Below are positions 11,985 to 21,060 of a stretch of DNA of 64,000 bases, piece after piece. Where the stretch lies: positions 31,290,906 through 31,354,905 of the forward strand of contig OY987264.1 of the NCBI GenBank assembly GCA_963920665.1. Reading direction: 5' to 3'. A program made the position numbers and the translations under genes. The notes beneath the pieces were generated by a model that was given only the letters and a program-made list of their open reading frames with translations, was not told the DNA's origin and searched no databases. How positions within the stretch are numbered: the first letter of the stretch is position 1; every line of letters begins with the position of its first letter. The stretch is from Straminergon stramineum. Taxonomy: Eukaryota; Streptophyta; Bryopsida; Hypnales; Calliergonaceae.

Positions 11985-12125
11985 CATTCTCCACGTGTCC
12001 AACGCACAACGACAGATGACATGGCACCTTCACCGGAGATCGCAAGTCCCTTTCCCCGTGACACCGCCAGCTGTCCAACACTCGTCACCTCTCCCGCGCT
12101 TTCCGCGCGCCACCTTCATAAAGCC
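11985..12125 (+). promoter_or_regulatory. Promoter of the dehydrin-like gene with ABRE
   Basis: CCACGTGTCC at 11,991-12,000 contains the ABRE/G-box core ACGTGTC bound by ABI5-type bZIP factors in land plants. A TATA-like TTCATAAAG lies at about 12,115-12,123, roughly 115 bp downstream. GC content rises sharply from this point into the gene. ABA- or desiccation-inducible expression is inferred from this element and from the product. Confidence 0.6.
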
Positions 12126-12373
12126 TCCCCACGCCGCACTCTCCCCTCCACACCTCCGTTTCATCAGTTGCTTTCCGCACTCTCCATTCTATCAATTGCA
12201 TACCCTTTTTCCAAACGAATTTCTATTTTGGCAACACTGGTGCTCACTGTCGTGGTTAAATCAGCTGAGGTGAGCAAATCTGCACTTGACCCATATTGAA
12301 TTGTATCCCGCATTGCATCTCTTCTTTTGCTATTTTTGAGCTTCTCAATCTCAATCAGAGTGCAAGTTGTGAG

Positions 12374-12868
12374 ATGGAGAGATTAAGCAGTGACGATCTG
12401 GATGGACAGAGTTATCACAAGGTCAAGAAGAGCACGTCTGCAAAGCCTACGGGAGACGTGTACTCTGCGCATCCCGAACGAGACTTGCAAGGCGGGGATC
12501 CGAATTTGGTTGGAGGTGCGCCACCTGAGGCGAAGAAAACCATGGCGGAGAAAGTGAAAGGGTTGTTTAAAGGGCACCACCGTGATGATGATGATGAGGA
12601 TACAGATTCGGCGGTTGGGTCTGGCGTTGGACGTACACCGGAGGCGAGTCCTTATGGAACTGTTGACACGGGGAGTAATTTATCAGGGAATGCTGTGGAT
12701 TCTACCGCGCCCGGGAAGGAAGAGAGTGGTGTGCAGTCGCAGGGAGAGACAGGCGGGGAAGCGCTCACGGACCACCAGGGTAATCTAAAACCTGGCCCGC
12801 ACACGGATAGCGTTAAGAGGCAGACTGTCTTTAGCAAGATTAAGGATAAAGTGCATGGCTCTAAGTGA
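12374..12868 (+). CDS. Dehydrin-like LEA protein, 164 aa
   Basis: This is a single-exon frame from the first ATG to TGA; the open frame upstream contains no other ATG. The product is very hydrophilic, rich in G, D, K, E and S, with one Cys-free, low-complexity body and no membrane segment. Residues 54-67 (KKTMAEKVKGLFKG) and 148-162 (VKRQTVFSKIKDKVH) are lysine-rich amphipathic segments resembling degenerate dehydrin K-segments. An acidic run DDDDED follows the first one. Dehydrins protect membranes and proteins during water loss and bind membranes through such segments. There is no classical Y-segment or poly-Ser. The ABRE upstream fits stress induction. A GTGAGC donor-like site at about 12,270 suggests a possible 5'-UTR intron. 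A group-3 LEA or unclassified LEA protein is the alternative. Confidence 0.7.
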   Translation: MERLSSDDLDGQSYHKVKKSTSAKPTGDVYSAHPERDLQGGDPNLVGGAPPEAKKTMAEKVKGLFKGHHRDDDDEDTDSAVGSGVGRTPEASPYGTVDTGSNLSGNAVDSTAPGKEESGVQSQGETGGEALTDHQGNLKPGPHTDSVKRQTVFSKIKDKVHGSK

Positions 12869-12904
12869 AACTTCTAAAACCTGCTGCGTGAATCTTACGA
12901 GGTT

Positions 12905-13307
12905 TGTATTCTTAATTAGTGCTTGGAGATTATTTAATACAGTCTCATCTGCAATGGTGCATTGGTGAAAGTTTGTTTTTTCTTGTTTTTGGAGATTGGC
13001 TAGCAGTTAGTTTCAACAGGAAGAAGGATCTGTGACATTGATAATGGAAAGCTCGTACAAGGTGGCGATGGTCTCCTGCTTGTTGTAAAATGTAAACCTG
13101 TTGCTTTAATCTTTCCTAGCTTTTGTACTCTTAGTGCTTGGAGATCATTCTGTACCATCGAGTCTGCAATGGTGCATTGGTGAATGGCTTTTGTTCTAGG
13201 TTTCGGAGATTGGCTAGCAGTTAGTTTAGTCAGGAAGAAGCAATCTGTTGCGTTGATACTGGAAAGCTTTTAGAAGGTGACGATGGTCTCCTGCTTGTTG
13301 TAAATTG
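12905..13307 (+). repeat. Tandem duplication of the dehydrin 3' flank
   Basis: Two direct units of about 185 bp lie at about 12,905-13,090 and 13,120-13,307, with a period of about 216 bp. They share GTGCTTGGAGAT, CTGCAATGGTGCATTGGTGA, GAGATTGGCTAGCAGTTAGT and GATGGTCTCCTGCTTGTTGT. They start within 40 bp of the stop codon, so they probably lie in the 3' UTR or just past it. Confidence 0.85.
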
Positions 13308-13726
13308 TTGTACAGGCTGTGTTGCAATTGATTACAAAGTTTTCCAATTTCAAAGAAGATGTGTACCTCATGAATTGATCACGTAGCTTGCGCTAACCAA
13401 AACTTCCGACTTCCGTTGGACATTCTTTGAAAGCATTATTTTGTATTTTCTTGCACTACTTCCTGTTGCATTGACAAAGTTGGAACGGTATCTTGTCAGT
13501 GAGAATTGCGCATTACTTCTTGGATTTATGTTCTCCTCGTTCACTAACAAGCAGCTTGATGTCCTCGTGTCATGCATTCGTAGTGGTCCCAAATGTGATT
13601 TTCATTACTACATCTTCAGTTGTGAAAAACATTGTTAAATCAGCTAAAATTCAAATGGAACTTGAGTACAGTATGCACGTACATTGTAGAAATAAACAAA
13701 TTTTAGTAGAACGTTTGCTAATTTAC
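13308..13726. other. Intergenic, mixed composition
   Basis: Less AT-rich than the transposon-filled regions. Overlapping short frames exist on both strands, but no domain or splice pattern was recognised. It may be remaining 3' flank of the dehydrin-like gene. Confidence 0.4.
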
Positions 13727-14602
13727 TCTAACCCGTAAATGCCCAAACTGCATTTCTTGGCAACATATCAATTTTGGGCAGCTCACTACGAACGGAGTTT
13801 TTATTCTTTTTCTTTGAAATTTTCACACAACATGTGCCTAAGGCTGAGGAGTAGCTTTAAGGTCCAACAATTTTCATAACTTTTGATTACATAGTTTAAA
13901 AGTTATTGTATGACGTTATTTTCATTGCTTGGTGGGCAGCTTAGGCAAACCCCCAAAAAATTTAAAAAATTATTTAAAAAAAAATTGGAATTTGAAATTG
14001 GGTTTCAAGATTTATATATATGTGGAGAGTTTCGAATCATTCCATTTTGATTAATGACATGAAAGTTATGAGAAGTTTTAGTTTGCAGGTAGTTATGAAT
14101 TTTGTACTCTAAAATAAACTTCGAAGTCTTTTATGTAACTCAATTTTCAATATTTCTGGAAAAAATTAAATCATAGGATGTAAATTGTTTATTGCCACAT
14201 TTCAACCATTGGGATTGGGATTTTTCAATTCCATAATTAAATTCTTAATAATTTAGTAATTTGAATCATTCTTTAATTCTTTTTACTTACTATTTTTGAC
14301 TATACATTGTACAATTCCAAATGATCTGAATTTTTTCAAGCACGTAGCCAACTTGACTTGAAAAATGAATTCAAAGAAGTACCACCGTTTTGGACTTTTT
14401 TTCTTACATTTCAAACTATAATATCTTGCAATCTATTTTGTGGAAATTTCTGAAATTTTTTCCACATCTTCTCAAACAAGTGTACTACAAGATCCTATAG
14501 TTACATGTGTCCAAAAATGTTTTTTTTCCTAAAATTTGGTACTTGTACTAGAAATGGCAGTTTGGGAGCATTTTTGGTGAAAACATAGTCTTCCAACTTT
14601 CC
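13727..14602 (+). mobile_element. TTAA-family TIR element, degenerate copy
   Basis: It begins TCTAACCCGTAAATGCCC, a decayed TTAACCCCTAAAGGACC. It then follows the family order: TTGGCAACATA, GGGCAGCTCACTACG, a TTTTCATAACTTTTGATTAC block, TGGGATTGGGATTT, and GGTGAAAACATAGTC at the far end. The right terminus is lost. Confidence 0.7.
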
Positions 14603-14984
14603 AAGAGTATTCACAGACATGGGTGTCCTAGAGAGTAAACATCAAACAGTAATGATGCAAGACTTGCATTCATTGAGCAACCTTTTGGAAAATCCCATTA
14701 ATTCACCAACTGTACAAAGAGTTGCATTGGCTATCAAATCCGACATTGGATCACGTGGTACTGGTGTCATCGCCCACATATGAAAAAATTGTACAAAACA
14801 GTTTTATTGTTCGGATAATTCAAACCCGTCATCCCAAGTTCCATAGCTAATATAATGGAAGTTACAGCATGATGGTTAAATTACACCCCCAAAGATCTTC
14901 AATCCTAGAAGAGGAAGACAATTCCTTTCTTAAATCTTGTTATCCCAACAAGACTCCAAAGCAAAATTCATGGGTTCTAGTGCT
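14603..14984. other. Intergenic / 3' flank of the minus-strand peptide gene
   Basis: Probably the 3' UTR and downstream region of the gene at 14,985-15,287, which runs towards lower coordinates. No other feature was recognised. Confidence 0.4.
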
Positions 14985-15287
14985 TCAGTGATGTTCACCA
15001 ACAGGAGCGTTCACAGGGGCAACCATAAACTGATCCTCCTTGGGTGCATCAGGGATACAGATGCACTCATAGTTATGGGTCTCTCCTTCGCCACAGACCC
15101 ATGTGCAAGGCACGGGTTTGGGTGTTGCCCCATGATGGTTCCCCTTCGAGGTCGAGACACTAACTGCTTCCATGGACTCCTCACGCTGCAAGCTGAACAT
15201 GTCGTTTATTAGGAGCACTCGGCCTTCTCCATGGTGGGCAAGAGCCAGAAGGAGCCATAAGGACAGCAATACTACTAGCCCGCGCAT
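14985..15287 (-). CDS. Short secreted cysteine-containing peptide, 100 aa
   Basis: The chosen start gives MRGLVVLLSLWLLLALAHHG, a textbook signal peptide: a basic n-region, a long leucine core, and small residues before a likely cut near residue 22. An alternative upstream in-frame ATG would bury the signal by 12 residues. The mature part is about 78 aa and polar. Four cysteines (61, 65, 75, 77) form C-x3-C-x9-C-x-C. The C-x3-C and C-x-C spacing is that of the cysteine-stabilised alpha-beta motif, but defensins and EPF/EPFL peptides have six or more cysteines, so neither family is claimed. No transmembrane segment follows the signal. I do not recognise the family. The region upstream on the minus strand has a long leader with a duplicated segment and a telo-box. 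Confidence 0.55.
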   Translation of the reverse strand: MRGLVVLLSLWLLLALAHHGEGRVLLINDMFSLQREESMEAVSVSTSKGNHHGATPKPVPCTWVCGEGETHNYECICIPDAPKEDQFMVAPVNAPVGEHH

Positions 15288-15365
15288 TATGTTGATCTGT
15301 GCCACAATCCCAACACACTCCAAAGGTTAAGTTGAGGACACGAGTAATTAAGTATCAAGAGAAAA

Positions 15366-15815
15366 AAGCTTGACATTCTCAGTTAATTGGGTTAGGGATC
15401 GTCAACAACCTTTAACTATTCTCGACAAAAAGCAAGACACCCATCATCCTCGTAAGAACTGGATTAAGAGAAAGAAAGAAATATGGAAGCAGAAGAGCCG
15501 GATATACCCAAACTCATTAAGAAAAAAATACGCAACAAACCTCTCTAAAGCTACAACATTTCTTCTGCAGAAGCAATCAATGCTAAAAAGTACGAAGAGC
15601 AAACAGCTTGACAATCTCAGTAATTATGGTTAGGGTTCAACAACAACCCTTAGCTACCCTCGACAAGAAGCAAGCAATCCGTGATCCTCGAAAGAGCTTA
15701 ACTGAGTAAGAAAGCAACATCGAAACAGAAGGGCGAAACTCATTAGAAAAGTACGCAGCAAGCCTCTCTACAGCTACGACATTTCTTCTGCAGAAGCAAT
15801 TAATGCTGAAATGCA
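15366..15815 (-). repeat. Tandem duplication in the leader of the peptide gene
   Basis: Two direct units have a period of about 239 bp (about 15,366-15,595 and 15,605-15,815). Shared blocks are AGCTTGACA-TCTCAGT, GGTTAGGG, CTCGACAA, ACATTTCTTCTGCAGAAGCA and AATGCTGAAA/AATGCTAAAA. It lies just upstream of the peptide coding frame on the minus strand, so it would be in the 5' UTR or a leader intron. Confidence 0.85.
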
Positions 15816-16700
15816 AACAAAGGAACTCCACCAACTCCCATTAAGGAACCAGTACATATAAAAGCAGAGACATCAAAACTTACAAGCTCCGCACAGAGAA
15901 GATATCCACCGAAGTTTACAAGTCCAAAAGGCGAAGGAAATTGCTGAAACTAAAGCGTAGTCAAAAGCTTTGAGAGAACAACCTAGATGGAGAGGATGGA
16001 ATGGTTAAGGCTCTTGGAGGTTCACCTTTTATAGGTCTGAAATTCATGACTACCGAGGCCACTCTTCTTGGCTTCACAAGGTGAACGTACTCTAGCAATT
16101 TCTCGGTAGTCAAGCACAAAAGTATGGGCCTCACCAAATGTATTACAGAGTCTGCGTTGCTACCGAGACAAAGAAGGTAGACCTGGATAGTTGTTGGATT
16201 CAATCCACCTGTCGAGTTCACAGCAATCCAACGTCCATTGTGCAACGGCAATGGCTGTTCCTGATTCTTCTGATTCCATAGAGGGGTTCCTCTGTTTCCA
16301 AGACTGGTGCTGGTGGTCAAACACAACAGCAGATTAGCAGTGATCAGGTTGCCATGACCAGGTTTGATTCATTAGAGAGTGAATTTATAAGTGGCTTCAA
16401 AGAATGCTTAATTCGATTTTTATAATTAAAGAATTGAAGACCATTGTAGTGCTCCTTTGCGCCATGCTTAAACTAAACCAATAATCATCACAGGGCACCA
16501 CTGTAAACTAGGGTTTTGTGGAGTAAGCAGATAATTCAAAGAAAAGCAGATAGACCTAATTCATTAAAACTCATGGCCTAAGGATGAAGAAAAACTGTTT
16601 CTGCATCGAAAATATCAAAAGCTAGAGCGCACGTATAATAGCGACACGGATCATTCGAACACAATACAGTACTAGATTAGGATTCCATCGCAAAGTTGAA
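15816..16700 (-). other. Presumed leader / 5' UTR region of the peptide gene
   Basis: Moderate GC, unlike the transposon-rich flanks. A 121-codon minus-strand open frame (15,961-16,326) has no recognisable domain and is proline/serine-rich without coding signatures. ACTACCGAG/CTCGGTAG words recur in both orientations at about 16,050-16,170 and could form RNA secondary structure. This may be a long spliced leader or a non-coding transcript; the data do not decide. Confidence 0.35.
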
Positions 16701-16703
16701 GTT

Positions 16704-16732
16704 TGGGGTTTAGGGTTTAGGGTTTCCCTCTC
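16704..16732 (-). promoter_or_regulatory. Telo-box near the presumed peptide-gene promoter
   Basis: GGGTTTAGGGTTTAGGGTTT reads as AAACCCTAAACCCTAAACCC on the minus strand. Telo-boxes of this kind are common near plant transcription starts, classically in genes for the translation machinery. Here it lies about 1.4 kb upstream of the peptide ATG and in the right orientation for a minus-strand transcript. An interstitial telomere-repeat scar is the alternative. Confidence 0.5.
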
Positions 16733-17938
16733 TGTTCGAAAGCATAGCTTGACAGCACAACGCAATCCCAATCTTGAGGATTTGAACACTAACCCTAATT
16801 GCCATTGGAAAAGAAAAACAGCGTCCAGTAGTGCGAACTAAAGTGCATGCCAGAGAAAAACTGAACCAGTTGCACAGAAAAGACGACCTTGATTGCACTG
16901 ACAATTGGAAGAAGAGCTTGCAAATCTTACCAGGCAACAGCGATGGCCTTGAGTAGATGGAGTGCAAGTGAAGTGCACTGGAGTTCATCCTTGATTCCTT
17001 CAAATTACGGTGGAACGGAGAATTCAAGGAATTTTGGGCTGACCCAATTCTGTGTCAATCTGCTTGCAACTGATGAGTTTGCAACAGAAAGTTTTAGAGT
17101 CCATCCGCGAACGCATGGTCCCAGAAAATCATGGCCGTAGGGCCCGACCTAACTCGGGTTTTGTGATGTGAAAGAAGCCATAATGGTTGCAATGCAAAGC
17201 TCTGGCTCCTCGAGTATACGGTGCAAATGCCATTGCTGTAGGACGAGTTAACAATCTTAGAGGCAACTGAATTACATGACAAGAGTCTGGTTTCATAATC
17301 CTAAACCGTAAACCGTAACCGTAACCGTAACTAATTTTTCAAACACAGCAAATTTTACAAGAAATTCATTCAATGACGATCTTGACTATCATTCATACCT
17401 TAAGTTAGGCTGTTTATTTGTTTTCTTTTCTTTGTTACGTTGAGATCTCCCGGATCATACGTCCCCCGGCTGTGTGCTTCGTACCTTCAGAAAGCCCTAG
17501 GCGAAGATGGGTGCAAGGGCTTTGTTTTTTGGCGTTTGGACCTACGGTGTGAAAGTTATTGAATTTCAAAGTTATTTCAAATGAAAAAATTAGGAAAATA
17601 CTTTTACTTTGGTTTGGGTTGTGGCACACTAGTTCTCATGAGATTATGATGTAAGCTTATGTGCACTGGTGGCATAACGTGCTCCTTGCCAACACTCAAA
17701 AACTCTTTGTTGGTGATGACACTCACGAAAGGGTAGCACTCTCTAATAACATAACTTTTTTCTTCTCCAAGGATGCTGCATTTTCAAGGGGATAAACCTA
17801 TAAAACCCCACCTAGAAAAAGTATTAGAACGTCAATCATTGGTTGGAATTGGACAACAAGGTTGATAGGATAGTAATAGAAACCAACCACCTTCAAGAGA
17901 AAAAAAAAAAAGGTGTAAGGTAGGAAAAAAGCATTCTT
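16733..17938. other. Intergenic, mixed composition
   Basis: This stretch has fairly balanced GC up to about 17,340, then becomes AT-rich. No coding feature was recognised. A degenerate telomere-like CCGTAA repeat lies at 17,302-17,331. Confidence 0.4.
17302..17331. repeat. (CCGTAA)n short tandem repeat
   Basis: Four to five CCGTAA/ACCGTAA units. It resembles a variant of the plant telomere unit CCCTAAA but with CG in place of CC. It lies 0.6 kb from the telo-box. Confidence 0.7.
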
Positions 17939-19123
17939 TTAACCCTTAAAGGACGGACGGGGTGGATTGCCCCCCTTGCTTGTTCCCAAGGGAAAAACCT
18001 ATATTTTTTTATTTGTCATGCATGATAAAATTTGCAAATTTTGATTTCCTATTTTCAATTAGAGGCCCAAAATTAGCTAGGTGATCTACAAAAGATAAAT
18101 GAATGAAGCTCAAATTAGGGGGTCTTTTTATTTACATGCACCCTTGGATTGACTAAGGGGGGACAAGCGAGGGGTCAATCCACCCCAACCTAAAGGACCA
18201 AGGCCATTTTTCAATCAAAAACCACTCCAAACTGTCCATTTCTATTGTGTTCACCCAAGAAAAAAAAAATTAAAAAAAAAAATATATATATATATATTTA
18301 TTTTTAAGAATCTAAGCATAGAATCTTGTACTTTACTTGTTTGAGATCATGAGATAAATTTTTTATTAAATTTGATTGTACAGATTGGAAGATATTAACA
18401 TTCAAAGTTGGAAAAAAGGCTTTTGAACACAGGCTTGCAGTTTCAAATGACTTTGACCACCATTTGTGAAAATTTTTGCATTGCAAACTTTGAATTGAAA
18501 TTTTTTTGTGTTGAAGAATTGAGTTGAAAGTCTAGGAAAAAAATTTCAATATTAATACACTTGACAATCATTCTTTAAAAAATTATCAAATAGAAGTAGG
18601 TCCAAGATTGAAAGAAAAACTAAATTGTTAATAGCTCTAAAAAGGGGTTAAAACACAATAATCCCAACGGTGAGATTGTTCTAGCAAGCAAACTTAACCT
18701 TGTCAAACATTTTTTTAAATTGTTAAAAGTGCATTCAAAAATGAATTCTATAAGTTATTTTTCAAGAAGGTACTTAGATTATCCAAAAAACAAGATTGTT
18801 CGTAACTTTCACATTGCTAATCCAAATGGAATGAATCAAAGCTTCACAAGTAGACAAAAACAAGATTTATGAGAAAAAAAAATTATTTTCTCTCAAGTTT
18901 TTGTAACTTTTTTTTCTACCTGGCAACATGAAAATTTTGTTTAAGATGGCATAACTTTTTCTCCCAAGCACCAATTGAAATAAAAATTATATTCCCATGA
19001 AGCTCATAAGTTTTTCTATCTCATGAGAAAGTTTTAAAAAATTCACCAAAAATGGAGGTCATATGAACTTGTCTGAATTCCTAAGAGTCTTGCAAGGGGA
19101 TCTCTTGACCCTTTAGGGCTTAA
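17939..19123 (-). mobile_element. TTAA-flanked element, second subfamily, with nested MITE
   Basis: The outer ends are TTAACCCTTAAAGGAC and ACCCTTTAGGGCTTAA. The body from 18,199 on matches, in reverse, the elements at 59,992-60,909 and 41.1-42.0 kb. Shared blocks are GGCATAACTTTTTCTC, TTGATTCAATC-type and AATGGAATGAATCAAAGCTT. A 236-bp MITE is inserted 16 bp inside the left end. No transposase is present. Confidence 0.75.
17955..18190. mobile_element. hAT-like MITE with 8-bp target duplication
   Basis: Inverted ends are GGACGGGGTGGATTGCCCCC on the left and, on the other strand, GGTTGGGGTGGATTGACCCC on the right. TAAAGGAC lies immediately on both sides (17,947-17,954 and 18,191-18,198). Eight-base duplications are the hallmark of hAT insertions. 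The target is the terminus of the TTAA-flanked element, so the order of insertion is clear. The interior resembles the MITEs at 10.7-11.97 kb. Confidence 0.85.
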
Positions 19124-19135
19124 TTAAGGATTGAT

Positions 19136-19776
19136 TTAACATTTGGGGAATGCTTGCAAATCTAAACCGTTGATTCAATCCTATATAGTACTTTGTAGTT
19201 TTATAGACTACTATGTAGTACTATAGAAGCCATTGGGAGCATAAAATAGCAAAAAAGGGATCTATGGACCTTTTCATTTTTAGTAATTCAAAAAAATTTC
19301 TGAAAATTTCTAAAAAAAAAAGCCATTTTTGTAGACAAGCTTGTTCTCACATTGCACCAAAAATTTCTTCAAGGAAAATTTTCTCCTGCCTGAAAAATGC
19401 ACGCGAACAATGGTCACTTTGGCCCTATGTAGACACCTCATGCAAACTTTTTTTGCAAAACAATCTTCATCTTTCATTAGAATGCAAGTACACCTCTAGC
19501 TTCTCCAATTTGTAGCTTCCAGTTCGCATTTTTGGATACAACTTTGGACCAAAACCCCCCCAAAATGGCCAAGGTAGACACCCAATCAAAGGCACCTGAA
19601 AAATAGTAAAGTAATTTTAAAAAACAAAAATATAAAGAATGTGTGAAACTTTTATGTGTACCTTCATTCCAAATTTCAAGACGAACAGACTTATGATGCA
19701 AAAATTATGACCCAAAAACTACATGTTCGAAGGCAAGGGGACAAAAAATAGGACAAGTGTTTCTTGCAATCACCCA
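19136..19776 (+). mobile_element. GGTGATTGCAAG-family TIR element, 5'-truncated
   Basis: The right terminus AAGTGTTTCTTGCAATCACC is intact. The left TIR and first ~100 bp are missing; the sequence joins the preceding TTAA element near 19,124-19,136. The interior AACCGTTGATTCAATCCTAT and GACCTTTTCATTTTTAGTAA blocks match the copies at 10.9 and 32.8 kb. Confidence 0.8.
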
Positions 19777-20139
19777 CAACATATTTGAAAAGATGTAGAT
19801 TGTTACCTTGAATCCCACTTCATGTAAGGTAGACATATCCATTATAACCCAACATTCAATTCTACCTTCATGTATTGATGGTGTATTCTTCAAAATACAA
19901 AAGTGTATTGTTGATATATAAGTGTTGAATTTGTAAATGAATGGTAACATCTAAATGGTCTACTAGTGGCCTTGGGCCTATTGATGGAACACTCAATTAA
20001 TGTCTAAGTTTTGCAATTTCATAGTCTTTGTCATTGTGGGTGCATTGCTTCTAGAGGCTAGATCTTAATTGTAGAAAATATTTCCACATTCTAAGGAGAA
20101 AATTAAACCCATTGAAAAGCTTTGAGATTTGTCACTAAT
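19777..20139. other. AT-rich spacer
   Basis: No gene or bounded repeat was recognised between the truncated TIR element and the dispersed repeat at 20,140. Confidence 0.4.
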
Positions 20140-20440
20140 TTTAGTGCTAATTGAAGAGAGTATGAGGCTATACACATCATCATTACTCTCACCATGTAGG
20201 AACACTAAAGGTTGGTAGTAGCCACTTAGTATGTGAATATTTGTCAGAGGCATGAGCTAGCCATCCTCCATTATTGAGCATGGAGATGGATTGAATAGTA
20301 GAGATGGATTGGATTATCATGACGAATATTTGAGCCCATCATGCAAATCTTGGCCCAACTAGTGAATTGAGAAGGCCCTTTCCCACCCAATTTTTCTCTA
20401 AGAAGTAGTTCCTTTTGGGATTCAATTAATCCCTAATACG
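20140..20440. repeat. Dispersed repeat, related to 61,440-61,790
   Basis: Shared blocks in the same order include ACATCATCATTA, CACCATGTA, CCACTTAGT/CCACTTGGT, GATGAATATTTGAG-type and GCCCATCATG. Boundaries are unclear and no coding capacity is seen. In the other location it interrupts a TTAA-flanked element, so it is probably mobile. Confidence 0.5.
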
Positions 20441-20507
20441 GGGCAAAACCTATCAGACCTTCAAATTCGCACTCCATGCACACATTTGAAGGACCACATG
20501 AGACGCT

Positions 20508-20743
20508 CTTAACCCTTGAATGTTGAGATGGGGACTGTGAAAATCATCCCTTTTGATACTATGTGACATCATCCACTTTAAAAAAACCAAAATATACTCA
20601 TTGAAGGTCAAACTATTGTGTACAATCTATCATTTTTGCACAAAATTCTGCAAAGATGAACAAATGCATTTTTGTCCTACATAGGAAGATTCTTTGTCAT
20701 CCATCAGTCGAAAAACATCCTTGGCATTGTTTAAAAGGATTAA
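20508..20743. mobile_element. Short TTAA-flanked MITE (TTAACCCTTGAA), copy 1
   Basis: It begins TTAACCCTTGAATG and ends with a decayed GTTTAAAAGGATTAA. Internal blocks TGACATCATCCACTTTA and AAACTA.TGT match the copies at 54.8-55.2 and 56.6 kb. It is about 236 bp with no coding capacity. Confidence 0.75.
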
Positions 20744-20939
20744 TTCGATCATTCGATGCATATCCAAAAGTACCACTTGTGTATATTGTGCCCCCAATCA
20801 CTACAACTTGCAAATTAAAGCAGACAGTCGGCAAGTGGAATGCTGAAAAAGGAACATGAATATTACCTGCTATGCATTTAGAGCACGGAACTATGCACCA
20901 ATTCTGGTGCAATGTATTCCAGTGAGAACATGAAATGAA

Positions 20940-21060
20940 CCATGACATGAGAAGAGAAAATCATGTCAAGATGCCATGTGTCAAGATTCCACGTGGCATC
21001 GTGCAATTTGTTGAGTTTTGGAGAGAGGAAAAATGGGAATCCACGTGGTCCAGCTTGGCC
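20940..21060. promoter_or_regulatory. Orphan G-box/ABRE cluster
   Basis: Two perfect CCACGTGG sites lie 52 bp apart, within CCACGTGGCA (20,989) and CCACGTGGTC (21,041), in a locally GC-richer stretch. Overlapping frames on both strands show no recognisable protein. It looks like a stress promoter detached from, or upstream of, a gene I cannot see. Confidence 0.4.

Noticed and set aside
12021..12299. Proline- and serine-rich frames in the dehydrin 5' region
   Set aside because: They overlap the ABRE/TATA promoter and 5' UTR and do not join the dehydrin frame.
15961..16326. 121-codon minus-strand frame upstream of the secreted peptide
   Set aside because: No domain or coding-like pattern. It overlaps what is better explained as leader sequence, so it is mentioned there only.
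16704..17331. Interstitial telomere array
   Set aside because: Only about three TTTAGGG units and a separate CCGTAA variant run; too short for an array, and better described as a telo-box plus a simple repeat.
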